Made by a program: the position numbers and the translations under genes. The notes beneath the pieces were generated by a model that was given only the letters and a program-made list of their open reading frames with translations, searched no databases and had not been told where the DNA came from. DNA of 23,207 bases, taken from the NCBI RefSeq assembly GCF_047807365.1, contig NZ_JBLOUI010000041.1, forward strand, positions 1 through 23,207, written 5' to 3'. This stretch comes from Peptacetobacter sp900539645. GTDB taxonomy: Bacteria > Bacillota > Clostridia > Peptostreptococcales > Peptostreptococcaceae. Below, in pieces: positions 1-6,025 of this stretch. Numbering within the stretch: position 1 is the first letter of the stretch; each line of letters opens with the position of its first letter.

Positions 1-681
1 AAAACTAATCTTAGCATAAGTTATCCGACAATATACAGAGGTATATATAAGGGATTATTTGATACAAAAGCTGAGAAAAAATCTAGAGGAAATAAAGGTG
101 CAATTAGAAAATTAAGACATAGAGGTAAGACAAGACATACAAAAGCTCATTTAGAAAAGAGAGGTAAAATACAAATTAGCAACAAAATTTCTGATAGACC
201 AGAAGCTGCTGAAAAAAGGGAACGTTTAGGAGATTGGGAAATTGATACAGTTTGTGGAAGGGCTGGAAAAGCGTGTTTAGTTACTCTTGTAGATAGAAAA
301 AGTAGATTTACTGTCATTAGAAAAGTTAATCGGAAAAATAGTCACTTTGTAACAGCTGCGCTTATAGAAACTTTGAAGGATCTTCCTTTAAAAACTATTA
401 CTCCAGATAGAGGTAAGGAATTTTCTAAGCACTCAGAAGTTACAAAAGAACTTGGTGTTGAATTTTATTTTCCTTTACCACACCACCCTTGGCAAAGAGG
501 TACAAATGAAAATACAAACGGCTTAATAAGAGAATATTTCCCGAAGGGCTTTGATATTACAAATGTTCCTCACGAACTAGTTCAGTTAGTTGAGTATAAA
601 CTAAATACTAGACCAAGAAAATGTTTAGGGTTTAAAACACCCTTCGAGATATTTTATGATAAACTGTTGCACTTAGCTTGA
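1..681 (+). CDS. IS30-family transposase, 5' end outside window
   Basis: The frame is open from base 1, giving 226 residues of the C-terminal two thirds of an IS30-type transposase; the N-terminal helix-turn-helix part lies off the window. Visible landmarks of the DDE catalytic core are GDWEIDT, TPDRGKEF and the HHPWQRGTNENTNGLIREY block that carries the catalytic glutamate. The ending KTPFEIFYDKL is typical for the family. An internal ATG at 373 exists, but the family signatures upstream of it show the gene is longer. No frameshift or stop is seen in the visible part, so it may be intact. The family cuts and rejoins element ends through a circular intermediate. Confidence 0.93.
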   Translation, partial: KTNLSISYPTIYRGIYKGLFDTKAEKKSRGNKGAIRKLRHRGKTRHTKAHLEKRGKIQISNKISDRPEAAEKRERLGDWEIDTVCGRAGKACLVTLVDRKSRFTVIRKVNRKNSHFVTAALIETLKDLPLKTITPDRGKEFSKHSEVTKELGVEFYFPLPHHPWQRGTNENTNGLIREYFPKGFDITNVPHELVQLVEYKLNTRPRKCLGFKTPFEIFYDKLLHLA

Positions 682-690
682 CAATTCGCC
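1..690 (+). mobile_element. Right part of an IS30-family insertion sequence
   Basis: The transposase stop codon falls inside the sequence GTTGCACTTAGCTTGACAATT (about 666-686). From memory, this resembles the terminal inverted repeats that overlap the 3' end of transposase genes in many Firmicute IS30 elements. The left end is outside the window, so neither the repeat pair nor a target duplication can be confirmed. The right boundary near 690 is approximate. Confidence 0.5.
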
Positions 691-748
691 AGAGTAAAAA
701 AGAGGAAAGTAAAAGGGGAGAAATAAAAATCAAAAAAGGGAGGTCATT

Positions 749-2077
749 ATGAATTTAATTAAGGATGATATTAAAAAGCTATTCTATAAGTTTTTGATTC
801 CTGCAATAAGTAGTTCTTTAGCTATAGCTGTTTACAGCCTAGTTGACACAATTGCTATTGGGCAGGGAGCAGGACCAGATGGTACAGCAGCATGTGCAAT
901 AGTACTACCAATATTTGCACTTGCAAACTTTATTGCACTTCTTTGTGGAATAGGTGGTTCTGTACTTATGGGGCACGCAAGAGGTGAAGGAAATAGGGAA
1001 AAGGGAGATGCTTATTTCACAGCTTCAATTATATTAGTTACAATTATTACCTTGATTATATGGATACCTGGGATGATATATCAGGACGAATTTTATAGGC
1101 TTTGTGGTGCTGATGATGTACTTATGCCGTATTCGAGGGAATATGGAGAATGGATTTTTGCATTTATACCTTCATTTGTTATCACTTCATTTTTAGGTGC
1201 TTTTGTTCGTACAGATGGATCTCCAAAATTTGTAATGACAGCTATTTTAACTGGTGGTGTTGTTAATATTATCGGGGACTGGATTTTTGTATTCCCTATG
1301 AATATGGGGATGAGAGGTGCAGCAATTGCAACAGCTCTAGGATCTGCAGTTCAGGCAATTATGATTCTTTGGTATGTATTTGCTAAAAAGACCACATTAA
1401 AATTAGCAAGACCACACCAATGGCTAAAAGGTTTTAAAAAAATAATTACAACAGGTTTTAGTGCAGGGATAAGTGCGCTTGCAGTAATTGCAGTTTCGTT
1501 TATTGCAAATAACCAAATAATGAACTACTTAGGTGGTGCAGCACTTGCTGTTTATGGTGTTTTGGGGACTGTTTCTTCATTATTCACAAGTATATTCTCT
1601 GGAATTGGTCAGGCAACACAACCTATTGCATCTGAGAACTTTGGTGCAGGAAATATTGATAGATGCTGGGCTGTAGAGAAGTTGGGTATGAGAACTGCAT
1701 TAATATATGGGATTGTATTTGCGGCAATTAGTATTATTTTCCCAGTAGGAGTAGTTGGATTATTTATGCAGATGACTCCAGAGGTTATAGAGGTAACGCC
1801 GTATATTATGAGAGTGTTCTCGCTTTCATATATTCCACAGGCAGTTTGTGTTTTCTGTGTGTTCTATCTTCAGTCTATTGTTCATCCTAAGAAGGCGACA
1901 GTTGTTTCTCTTCTTAGAGGAGTGATTTTAAATGGAGCTTTCCTTATGATTTTCCCAGTATTTTTTGGTGGAAATAGTATCTGGTGGGCGATATTTATGG
2001 CTGAACTTGTAACTATGTTGGTCGCAGTTGTTTATATGGTTAGGATTTATAGGGAGCATAAAAAATTAATAAGTTAA
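749..2077 (+). CDS. MATE family multidrug/organic cation efflux transporter
   Basis: This 442-residue, strongly hydrophobic protein has about 12 predicted membrane segments in two MatE halves, the usual family length. The N-terminal half shows the family pattern around residues 25-80 (SLVDTIAIGQ, then GIGGSVLMGHARGEG), and the second half repeats it (FTSIFSGIGQATQPIASENFGAG). Family members export drugs and other organic compounds in exchange for Na+ or H+. A strong ribosome binding site GGGAGGT stands 6 bases before the ATG. The gene starts only 67 bases after the IS30 transposase stop and no clear promoter is visible there, so the insertion may have changed its expression. The substrate is unknown. 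Its closeness to bai genes makes bile acid export an attractive but untested idea. Confidence 0.92.
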   Translation: MNLIKDDIKKLFYKFLIPAISSSLAIAVYSLVDTIAIGQGAGPDGTAACAIVLPIFALANFIALLCGIGGSVLMGHARGEGNREKGDAYFTASIILVTIITLIIWIPGMIYQDEFYRLCGADDVLMPYSREYGEWIFAFIPSFVITSFLGAFVRTDGSPKFVMTAILTGGVVNIIGDWIFVFPMNMGMRGAAIATALGSAVQAIMILWYVFAKKTTLKLARPHQWLKGFKKIITTGFSAGISALAVIAVSFIANNQIMNYLGGAALAVYGVLGTVSSLFTSIFSGIGQATQPIASENFGAGNIDRCWAVEKLGMRTALIYGIVFAAISIIFPVGVVGLFMQMTPEVIEVTPYIMRVFSLSYIPQAVCVFCVFYLQSIVHPKKATVVSLLRGVILNGAFLMIFPVFFGGNSIWWAIFMAELVTMLVAVVYMVRIYREHKKLIS

Positions 2078-2086
2078 ATAAAAATA

Positions 2087-2116
2087 GGACAAGAGTAGTT
2101 TTTCTCTTGTCCTTTT
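2087..2116. terminator. Bidirectional terminator between convergent genes
   Basis: Arms GGACAAGAG (2087-2095) and CTCTTGTCC (2104-2112) form a perfect 9-bp stem followed by TTTT. An A-rich stretch on the left lets it work on the minus strand too. It separates the MATE gene from the leftward regulator operon. Confidence 0.85.
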
Positions 2117-2119
2117 ATA

Positions 2120-2665
2120 TTATTTAGCTTTCCATTCTTCCCATTCATCAGGAGTCCAGCCTTCTTCAATATCAAAATCATGTAGCTTACCATTCATCTT
2201 TCTATAAGCAATTCTCATTTTAGAAATTCTCCAAATACCGTCCTCGCATTTTCTAAAATCATTACAGTACATTGAAAATCCTTCAACAGTATCTCCATCA
2301 GTATAGGTATTATTATCTTCATAAAGGAAGATTCCTCTAGCTTCAGTATCGTTAATTAGCCAAACTAAAGGATTGTGACTCATGTGCATAGTCATCATAT
2401 TTCTATTTACAAACTTTGAACGGAGAGCCTGAGATTTTGGTTCAGTTGGAGCTTCTGAAAAGCAACGGTAAACAAAATCATCTGTAAATAAATCACAGGC
2501 ATATTCTTCTTTTTTCATATCCATAGACCAATAATAGAAGAACTGAGTATCTATAATATTTTGTAAATCACATAGTTTTTCGCTATTATATTTCTGACAG
2601 CGAACATTTTTCATTACTTCAATAACTAACTCTTCAATAGTTGAATCTTTTTTTATTATTTTCAT
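2120..2665 (-). CDS. SnoaL/NTF2-fold protein, possible BaiE-like dehydratase
   Basis: This 181-residue protein has the SnoaL-like (NTF2, alpha+beta barrel) layout. Hand alignment to the BaiE in this window matches its active-site residues. Tyr44 and Asp49 (YYWSMD) match BaiE Tyr30 and Asp35 with the same 5-residue spacing. His94 (MHMSH) matches His83. Asp117 (YEDN) matches Asp106, with the same 23-residue interval. The fifth residue, Arg146, has no exact match, but Arg151 and Arg155 lie close to the expected place. The gene is last in a leftward operon, 24 bases after the stand-alone sensor gene, with a GGAGG ribosome binding site. Activity is unknown. A bile acid or steroid dehydratase or isomerase is the best guess, and a non-catalytic ligand-binding role is possible. 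Confidence 0.7.
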   Translation of the reverse strand: MKIIKKDSTIEELVIEVMKNVRCQKYNSEKLCDLQNIIDTQFFYYWSMDMKKEEYACDLFTDDFVYRCFSEAPTEPKSQALRSKFVNRNMMTMHMSHNPLVWLINDTEARGIFLYEDNNTYTDGDTVEGFSMYCNDFRKCEDGIWRISKMRIAYRKMNGKLHDFDIEEGWTPDEWEEWKAK

Positions 2666-2689
2666 AATAAGCCTCCATATACAAAATAT

Positions 2690-3235
2690 TTATTTATGAT
2701 TTTTATCTACATGAGTGTGCTGAAGAATTCCAAGTAATCTCATACATAGTAGAAATTCTGTTTCTCCGCCTTTTTTGTTATGTCTGATAGTTGCTCTTAT
2801 AAGTCGATCTAATAGGCTTTCAGTACGCTCAAGCATGCTTCCTTCTAATGTAGAGCTAAGAGGAATTCTTGCTAGAGTTATTTCTGAAAAACAGTAGTAT
2901 GGATTTGCAGCCATATACAAGAATGCATCATAGCTCAACCTACATTTTACAACCTCAATAGTTTTACCTTCATCTGGAACTATTTGGAAATAATGATATG
3001 CTCCTAAAAGCATCAAAGTTCCTCTTTGAACAGGGTATTCTATTGAATTTACTATAATTTTACCTGCATTGTTTCTAAAATAGAAAAATGTAATACCATT
3101 ATAGTTCTTTAAAACAGTTGGTTTACTTACGCTTTTTTCTATTGTAGTAACTGGAAATCTAAATCCATCTTTTTTTGAATAATAGTCCGCACCTGAAAAA
3201 AGAGGCGGATAGAAAACATTGCTTTTTTTACTCAT
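2690..3235 (-). CDS. Stand-alone AraC-type sensor domain protein, no DNA-binding domain
   Basis: The 181 residues resemble the N-terminal cupin-like ligand domain of the upstream AraC regulator. The block GKIIVNSIEYPVQRGTLMLL lines up with GSIIINGVEFKLKLGAFLWL, followed by matching YHYF/YHTF and LEGSMLER/LEGKFLER. It ends at about the point where the regulator's first helix-turn-helix begins, so there is no DNA-binding domain. The start overlaps the regulator's 3' end by 8 bases and has a GGGGTGA ribosome binding site inside that gene, so the two are probably translationally coupled. It may bind a bile acid or other ligand and form heterodimers with the regulator. This is inferred from architecture only. 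A frameshifted remnant of a second AraC regulator is an alternative, but the tidy stop and the following operon gene argue for a working gene. Confidence 0.72.
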   Translation of the reverse strand: MSKKSNVFYPPLFSGADYYSKKDGFRFPVTTIEKSVSKPTVLKNYNGITFFYFRNNAGKIIVNSIEYPVQRGTLMLLGAYHYFQIVPDEGKTIEVVKCRLSYDAFLYMAANPYYCFSEITLARIPLSSTLEGSMLERTESLLDRLIRATIRHNKKGGETEFLLCMRLLGILQHTHVDKNHK

Positions 3236-4466
3236 CTCTATTCACCCCACGATACATATTTCTATATTCACTCGGAGTCATATTGTGGAATTTATTAAAT
3301 GCCCTAGAGAATGATCTACTACAGTTAAATCCTACATTTATTGCAATATCTAATATTGGTAGGTCAGTAGTAAGAAGAAGAGCTTCCGAATGTCTTATTC
3401 TATTAAAGAAAATTATATATTTGTAATTAGTGCCGAATTTATCAAAGATTATATTTCTTATAGTACTCTCAGATAAGAATAGACTCTTAGAAGCATCCTT
3501 TAAGTCAACAGAAGAAGAGAAGTTATCATATGCGTGATTTAAAATCTGCATAAGAGAAGTAGACATTATCATTCCTCTGTAAACCTTATCCTCGTTGTGA
3601 TTTATAATCTGCTTTCTATACTCTACAGGGGTTACCCCCACATATTGTTTAAATATTCTATAAAAAACAACCTCAGAAGAGAATCCTGAGTGAGTAGCTA
3701 TGTATGAAAGAGACATATCCTCGTATAAAAGAGCACTTGCTGCTATATTTACTCTTACCCTATTTAAAGTTTGGATAAAATTGTAGCCACTTATGTTTCT
3801 TAATTCCCTATTTAATGTAGTAGCATTTGAGTCAAATAGTTTAGCAACTTTTTCTGCTGTCAAATCTTTTGCAAAATATTCACTTATATATAGTATAGCA
3901 TTCCAACCAAGTGGTTTTGGAGAAGGTTCTTCTTTTGCAAATACCCTCATACTATGGTCTATGAATATTTTTGAAAGCTCCCCTAAAATAGATACTTTTA
4001 TTAAAGAGCTTCCAGGGTCATAAAAGTCATCAAATTCCTCAAAGTCATCAAAAAGATCATATACTCTTTCTAAGAACTTTCCCTCTAGATATACAACGGG
4101 CGTAGCATCCATTATTGCATCTATGGCTGTAGGAGTTGGTTCTTTAAATGTCAAAAATGAAGATAGAGGATAATCATAAACGCATATCTTTAATTCAAGT
4201 GGCTCATCAGATTCACATTTTATAGTAAAGGTATGGTATGATTGTAGCCATAAAAATGCACCGAGTTTCAATTTAAACTCTACTCCGTTGATAATAATAG
4301 AACCATATCCTTGTTTAACTAAAACAAAGAGTGATTCATTTTCAGAAGTTGGAGGAGTAATATCGTTTATGTGATAAGTTTGCATTCTAAGATACTTATC
4401 TTTATCAACATAAACGGAATGGACAGGTCTACCGCAAATTGATTTTGATTTTGGTATTTCTTTCAT
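3228..4466 (-). CDS. AraC-family regulator with two tandem DNA-binding domains
   Basis: This 412-residue protein has a cupin-like sensor domain (about 1-175) followed by two complete AraC/XylS helix-turn-helix domains. The first (about 188-287) has DLTAEKVAKLF and ends GFSSEVVFYRIFKQYVGVTP-VEYRK. The second (about 303-405) ends GFNCSRSFSRAFNKFHNMTPSEYRN. AraC regulators normally have one such domain and about 280-320 residues. The ATG follows AAGGAAAGGAGAT. The gene heads a leftward operon and is divergent from a SnoaL-fold gene, with the bai operon beyond. AraC-type genes called barA and barB have been described beside bai operons, so this is the likely bai regulator. Which name applies is not certain, so no symbol is given. 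Candidate binding sites lie in the upstream gap. Confidence 0.9.
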   Translation of the reverse strand: MKEIPKSKSICGRPVHSVYVDKDKYLRMQTYHINDITPPTSENESLFVLVKQGYGSIIINGVEFKLKLGAFLWLQSYHTFTIKCESDEPLELKICVYDYPLSSFLTFKEPTPTAIDAIMDATPVVYLEGKFLERVYDLFDDFEEFDDFYDPGSSLIKVSILGELSKIFIDHSMRVFAKEEPSPKPLGWNAILYISEYFAKDLTAEKVAKLFDSNATTLNRELRNISGYNFIQTLNRVRVNIAASALLYEDMSLSYIATHSGFSSEVVFYRIFKQYVGVTPVEYRKQIINHNEDKVYRGMIMSTSLMQILNHAYDNFSSSVDLKDASKSLFLSESTIRNIIFDKFGTNYKYIIFFNRIRHSEALLLTTDLPILDIAINVGFNCSRSFSRAFNKFHNMTPSEYRNMYRGVNRDE

Positions 4467-4517
4467 TCAAAATATCTCCTTTCCTTTATTTAGCTGTATT
4501 AAAATTTATAAAAATTT

Positions 4518-4551
4518 TTCATTGTTAATAAAAAAATATTCTTTGTTAGTA
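4518..4551. repeat. 21-bp-period direct repeat, candidate AraC operator (regulator-proximal)
   Basis: TTCATTGTTAATA (4518-4530) and TTCTTTGTTAGTA (4539-4551) match at 11 of 13 positions and are offset by exactly 21 bp. This puts them on the same face of the helix. AraC I1/I2 half-sites have the same spacing. The position, 52-85 bases upstream of the regulator ATG, suits autoregulation. Confidence 0.55.
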
Positions 4552-4609
4552 TTATATCACAATTTATAAAGATAATGATAATGTTTTAATATTGAAATGA
4601 TAAATATGA

Positions 4610-4651
4610 AAAAATTTAGAAAATTCTTTTAAAAATTTAGAAAATTCTTTT
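4610..4651. repeat. Perfect 21-bp tandem repeat, two copies
   Basis: The 21-mer AAAAATTTAGAAAATTC followed by TTTT occurs at 4610-4630 and again without gap at 4631-4651. The period equals two helical turns and the spacing of the other repeat pair in this gap. It may be a second AraC-family binding region. A chance slippage repeat in AT-rich DNA is the alternative. Confidence 0.75.
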
Positions 4652-4805
4652 AAAAAGTTATAAAATTATTTGTAATTGTCTATATATAAATGTTTGCTAG
4701 GTATATATGTGTCTATAAAGCTATTAGTTAGATGTGATATATTAAAAGAGGCAACAATAAAAATAAAAAATAGAAGTAATATTTTTATTACAAAGGAGAA
4801 AAATT

Positions 4806-5321
4806 ATGAGTGATTATGACAAAAAACTAAAAACACTAATTGAAAAAGAAGAAATAAGAGATCAAATTTATGTTTATTGTAGAGCATTGGACAGAATAGA
4901 CAATGAACTAGGGTATTCTGTTTTTGCTGAAGATAGTGTTGTAGATTATGGTCCTACATACAGAGGAAGTGGAAGAGGATTTATAGATAATATGCTAGAA
5001 CAACATAGACATATGATTGCAACTCACCATATGATGACAAATATATATATAAAAGTAGATGGTGATAAGGCTGTTAGTGAAACTTATATGTATGCTGCAT
5101 GTAAGATGCCAGGAAAAGAAGGAAAAACTTTTACTGTTGAAGCACGTTGTCGTGATATAGATAATTGGGAAAAACGTGATGGTAAATGGCTTATAGTTAA
5201 ACGTATTGTTGCTGGAGATAACACAAGAATATTATCTCATTACAAAGATTTAGAAATGTACAATACAAGTAGAGATGATAAAAAAGATCCATCTTATATG
5301 GTATTAGGTGAAATAGAATAA
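4806..5321 (+). CDS. SnoaL/NTF2-fold protein, steroid isomerase/dehydratase-like
   Basis: This 171-residue SnoaL-like protein begins DKKLKTLIEKEEIRDQIYVYCRALDR in family style. Tyr24 and Asp29 (YCRALD) have the BaiE Tyr30/Asp35 spacing, and His74 (ATHH) matches BaiE His83. The place of BaiE Asp106 is taken by a non-acidic residue (Ala97), and no arginine sits where Arg146 would be. Instead the C-terminal pattern GKWLIVKRIVAGD is common in other SnoaL-like enzymes. It therefore resembles the BaiE fold but probably has different chemistry or none. The gene is alone between the AraC promoter region and a terminator, in the same direction as the bai operon. Ketosteroid isomerase-like or 7beta-dehydratase activity, the role proposed for BaiI elsewhere, can be suggested but not shown. 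Confidence 0.72.
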   Translation: MSDYDKKLKTLIEKEEIRDQIYVYCRALDRIDNELGYSVFAEDSVVDYGPTYRGSGRGFIDNMLEQHRHMIATHHMMTNIYIKVDGDKAVSETYMYAACKMPGKEGKTFTVEARCRDIDNWEKRDGKWLIVKRIVAGDNTRILSHYKDLEMYNTSRDDKKDPSYMVLGEIE

Positions 5322-5339
5322 AAAAATTAGAGATTTATT

Positions 5340-5380
5340 AAAAAAATGACTTGAAATAAAAAAATCAGGTCATTTTTTTT
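5340..5380. terminator. Terminator after the SnoaL-fold gene
   Basis: Arms ATGACTTGA (5346-5354) and TCAGGTCAT (5365-5373) pair with one G-U wobble, flanked by an A-run on the left and eight T on the right. The bai operon therefore needs its own promoter downstream. Confidence 0.85.
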
Positions 5381-5637
5381 ATTATTACAATTAATTTGAA
5401 AAAGTAATATAAAATAGATTATAAAAATATTATAGAATGAGTTTTGAGATATATAAAGGCTTATGAAAATTTATGAAAATTTCTATAAAAATAGCAAATA
5501 CTATTATTGTTATAATTAATAATTATTTTTTATTAATCAATTTTGTTAAAATTATACTTTAAAGAAACGTTTCCTGCTTTTTAGGGTTATAAAATAATAG
5601 TTTTTTGGCAAAAGACATGATTTTATTTGTACCCTTT

Positions 5638-5691
5638 TTGTATAGAGTATAAACATTTTTTTTACAAAGATATATTGTATACAGTATAAAA
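5638..5691. repeat. 17-bp direct repeat pair in the bai leader
   Basis: TTGTATAGAGTATAAAC (5638-5654) and TTGTATACAGTATAAAA (5675-5691) match at 15 of 17 positions, offset 37 bp. The second contains the hyphenated palindrome TATAC-A-GTATA. This looks like a paired protein-binding site or a duplicated promoter element. Confidence 0.55.
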
Positions 5692-5713
5692 AATATTAAT
5701 GTAAAAAAGTAAA

Positions 5714-5744
5714 TAATAATTAAAAAAACTAGTTTTAATTATTA
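5714..5744. repeat. 12-bp inverted repeat in the bai leader
   Basis: TAATAATTAAAA (5714-5725) and TTTTAATTATTA (5733-5744) are perfect complements around a 7-base loop. The centre can also be read as AAAACTAGTTTT, itself palindromic. It has no T-tract directly after it, so an operator or mRNA structure is more likely than a terminator. Confidence 0.55.
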
Positions 5745-6025
5745 AAAACAATAAAAAATATTAATAAAATAAAGGTTTAAAAATACTTGTTAGTTAAATC
5801 ACAGATTTTGTCTAAGTAGAGATTAGATTTTACATTTAAAAAGGTCATCTATAGTGTTGTAAGAAAGCAAGTTATTAGCACATATTGTATCTCAAAAAAA
5901 TGTTAAGATAATATCAAGACAGGGCGATAAAGGAAAAAGCAAATTAGAAAAGAAAAAAGTAACTATAAGTTTTTATGATAAATCAAGATAATATTGATTT
6001 TAAAAGAGGGAGGCAAAATACCGAT

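Larger units (their letters stand above)
4467..4805. promoter_or_regulatory. Divergent promoter region between AraC regulator and SnoaL gene
   Basis: This 339-bp, very AT-rich gap must hold promoters for both directions. Two sets of 21-bp-period direct repeats (listed separately) lie 52-185 bases upstream of the regulator start. No single convincing -35/-10 pair stands out because TATA-like sequences are everywhere. A good ribosome binding site AAAGGAG precedes the rightward ATG at 4806. Confidence 0.6.
5381..6025 (+). promoter_or_regulatory. baiB: Long bai operon upstream/leader region
   Basis: These 645 bases hold no credible gene. They contain a perfect tandem TTATGAAAAT (5461-5480) and the palindrome GAAACGTTTC (5564-5573), loosely like a catabolite-control site. 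There is also a near-identical 17-bp repeat pair (5638-5691), a 12-bp inverted repeat (5714-5744), and a 7-bp hairpin AAATCAA/TTGATTT (5980-6000) just before the ribosome binding site. CTTGTTAGTTAAATCAC (5786-5802) shares TTGTTAGT and ATCAC with the operator-like sequence upstream of the AraC gene. Possible -35/-10 pairs exist, for example TTGTCT (5808) with TACATT 17 bases later, but none is decisive. Confidence 0.6.

Noticed and set aside
678..706. Outward hybrid promoter from the IS30 end (TTGACA at 678-683)
   Set aside because: The sequence 17 bases downstream is AGAGGA, which is not a -10 box.
3175..3426. Rightward 83-codon frame across the AraC/sensor overlap
   Set aside because: It lies opposite two supported genes and has no family features.
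5564..5573. Catabolite-control (CcpA) site upstream of baiB
   Set aside because: GAAACGTTTC is a perfect palindrome around CG, but the outer positions fit the known consensus poorly.
5975..6025. Longer baiB starting at 5975
   Set aside because: No ribosome binding site precedes that ATG, while a strong one precedes the ATG at 6026, which gives a protein near the known BaiB length.
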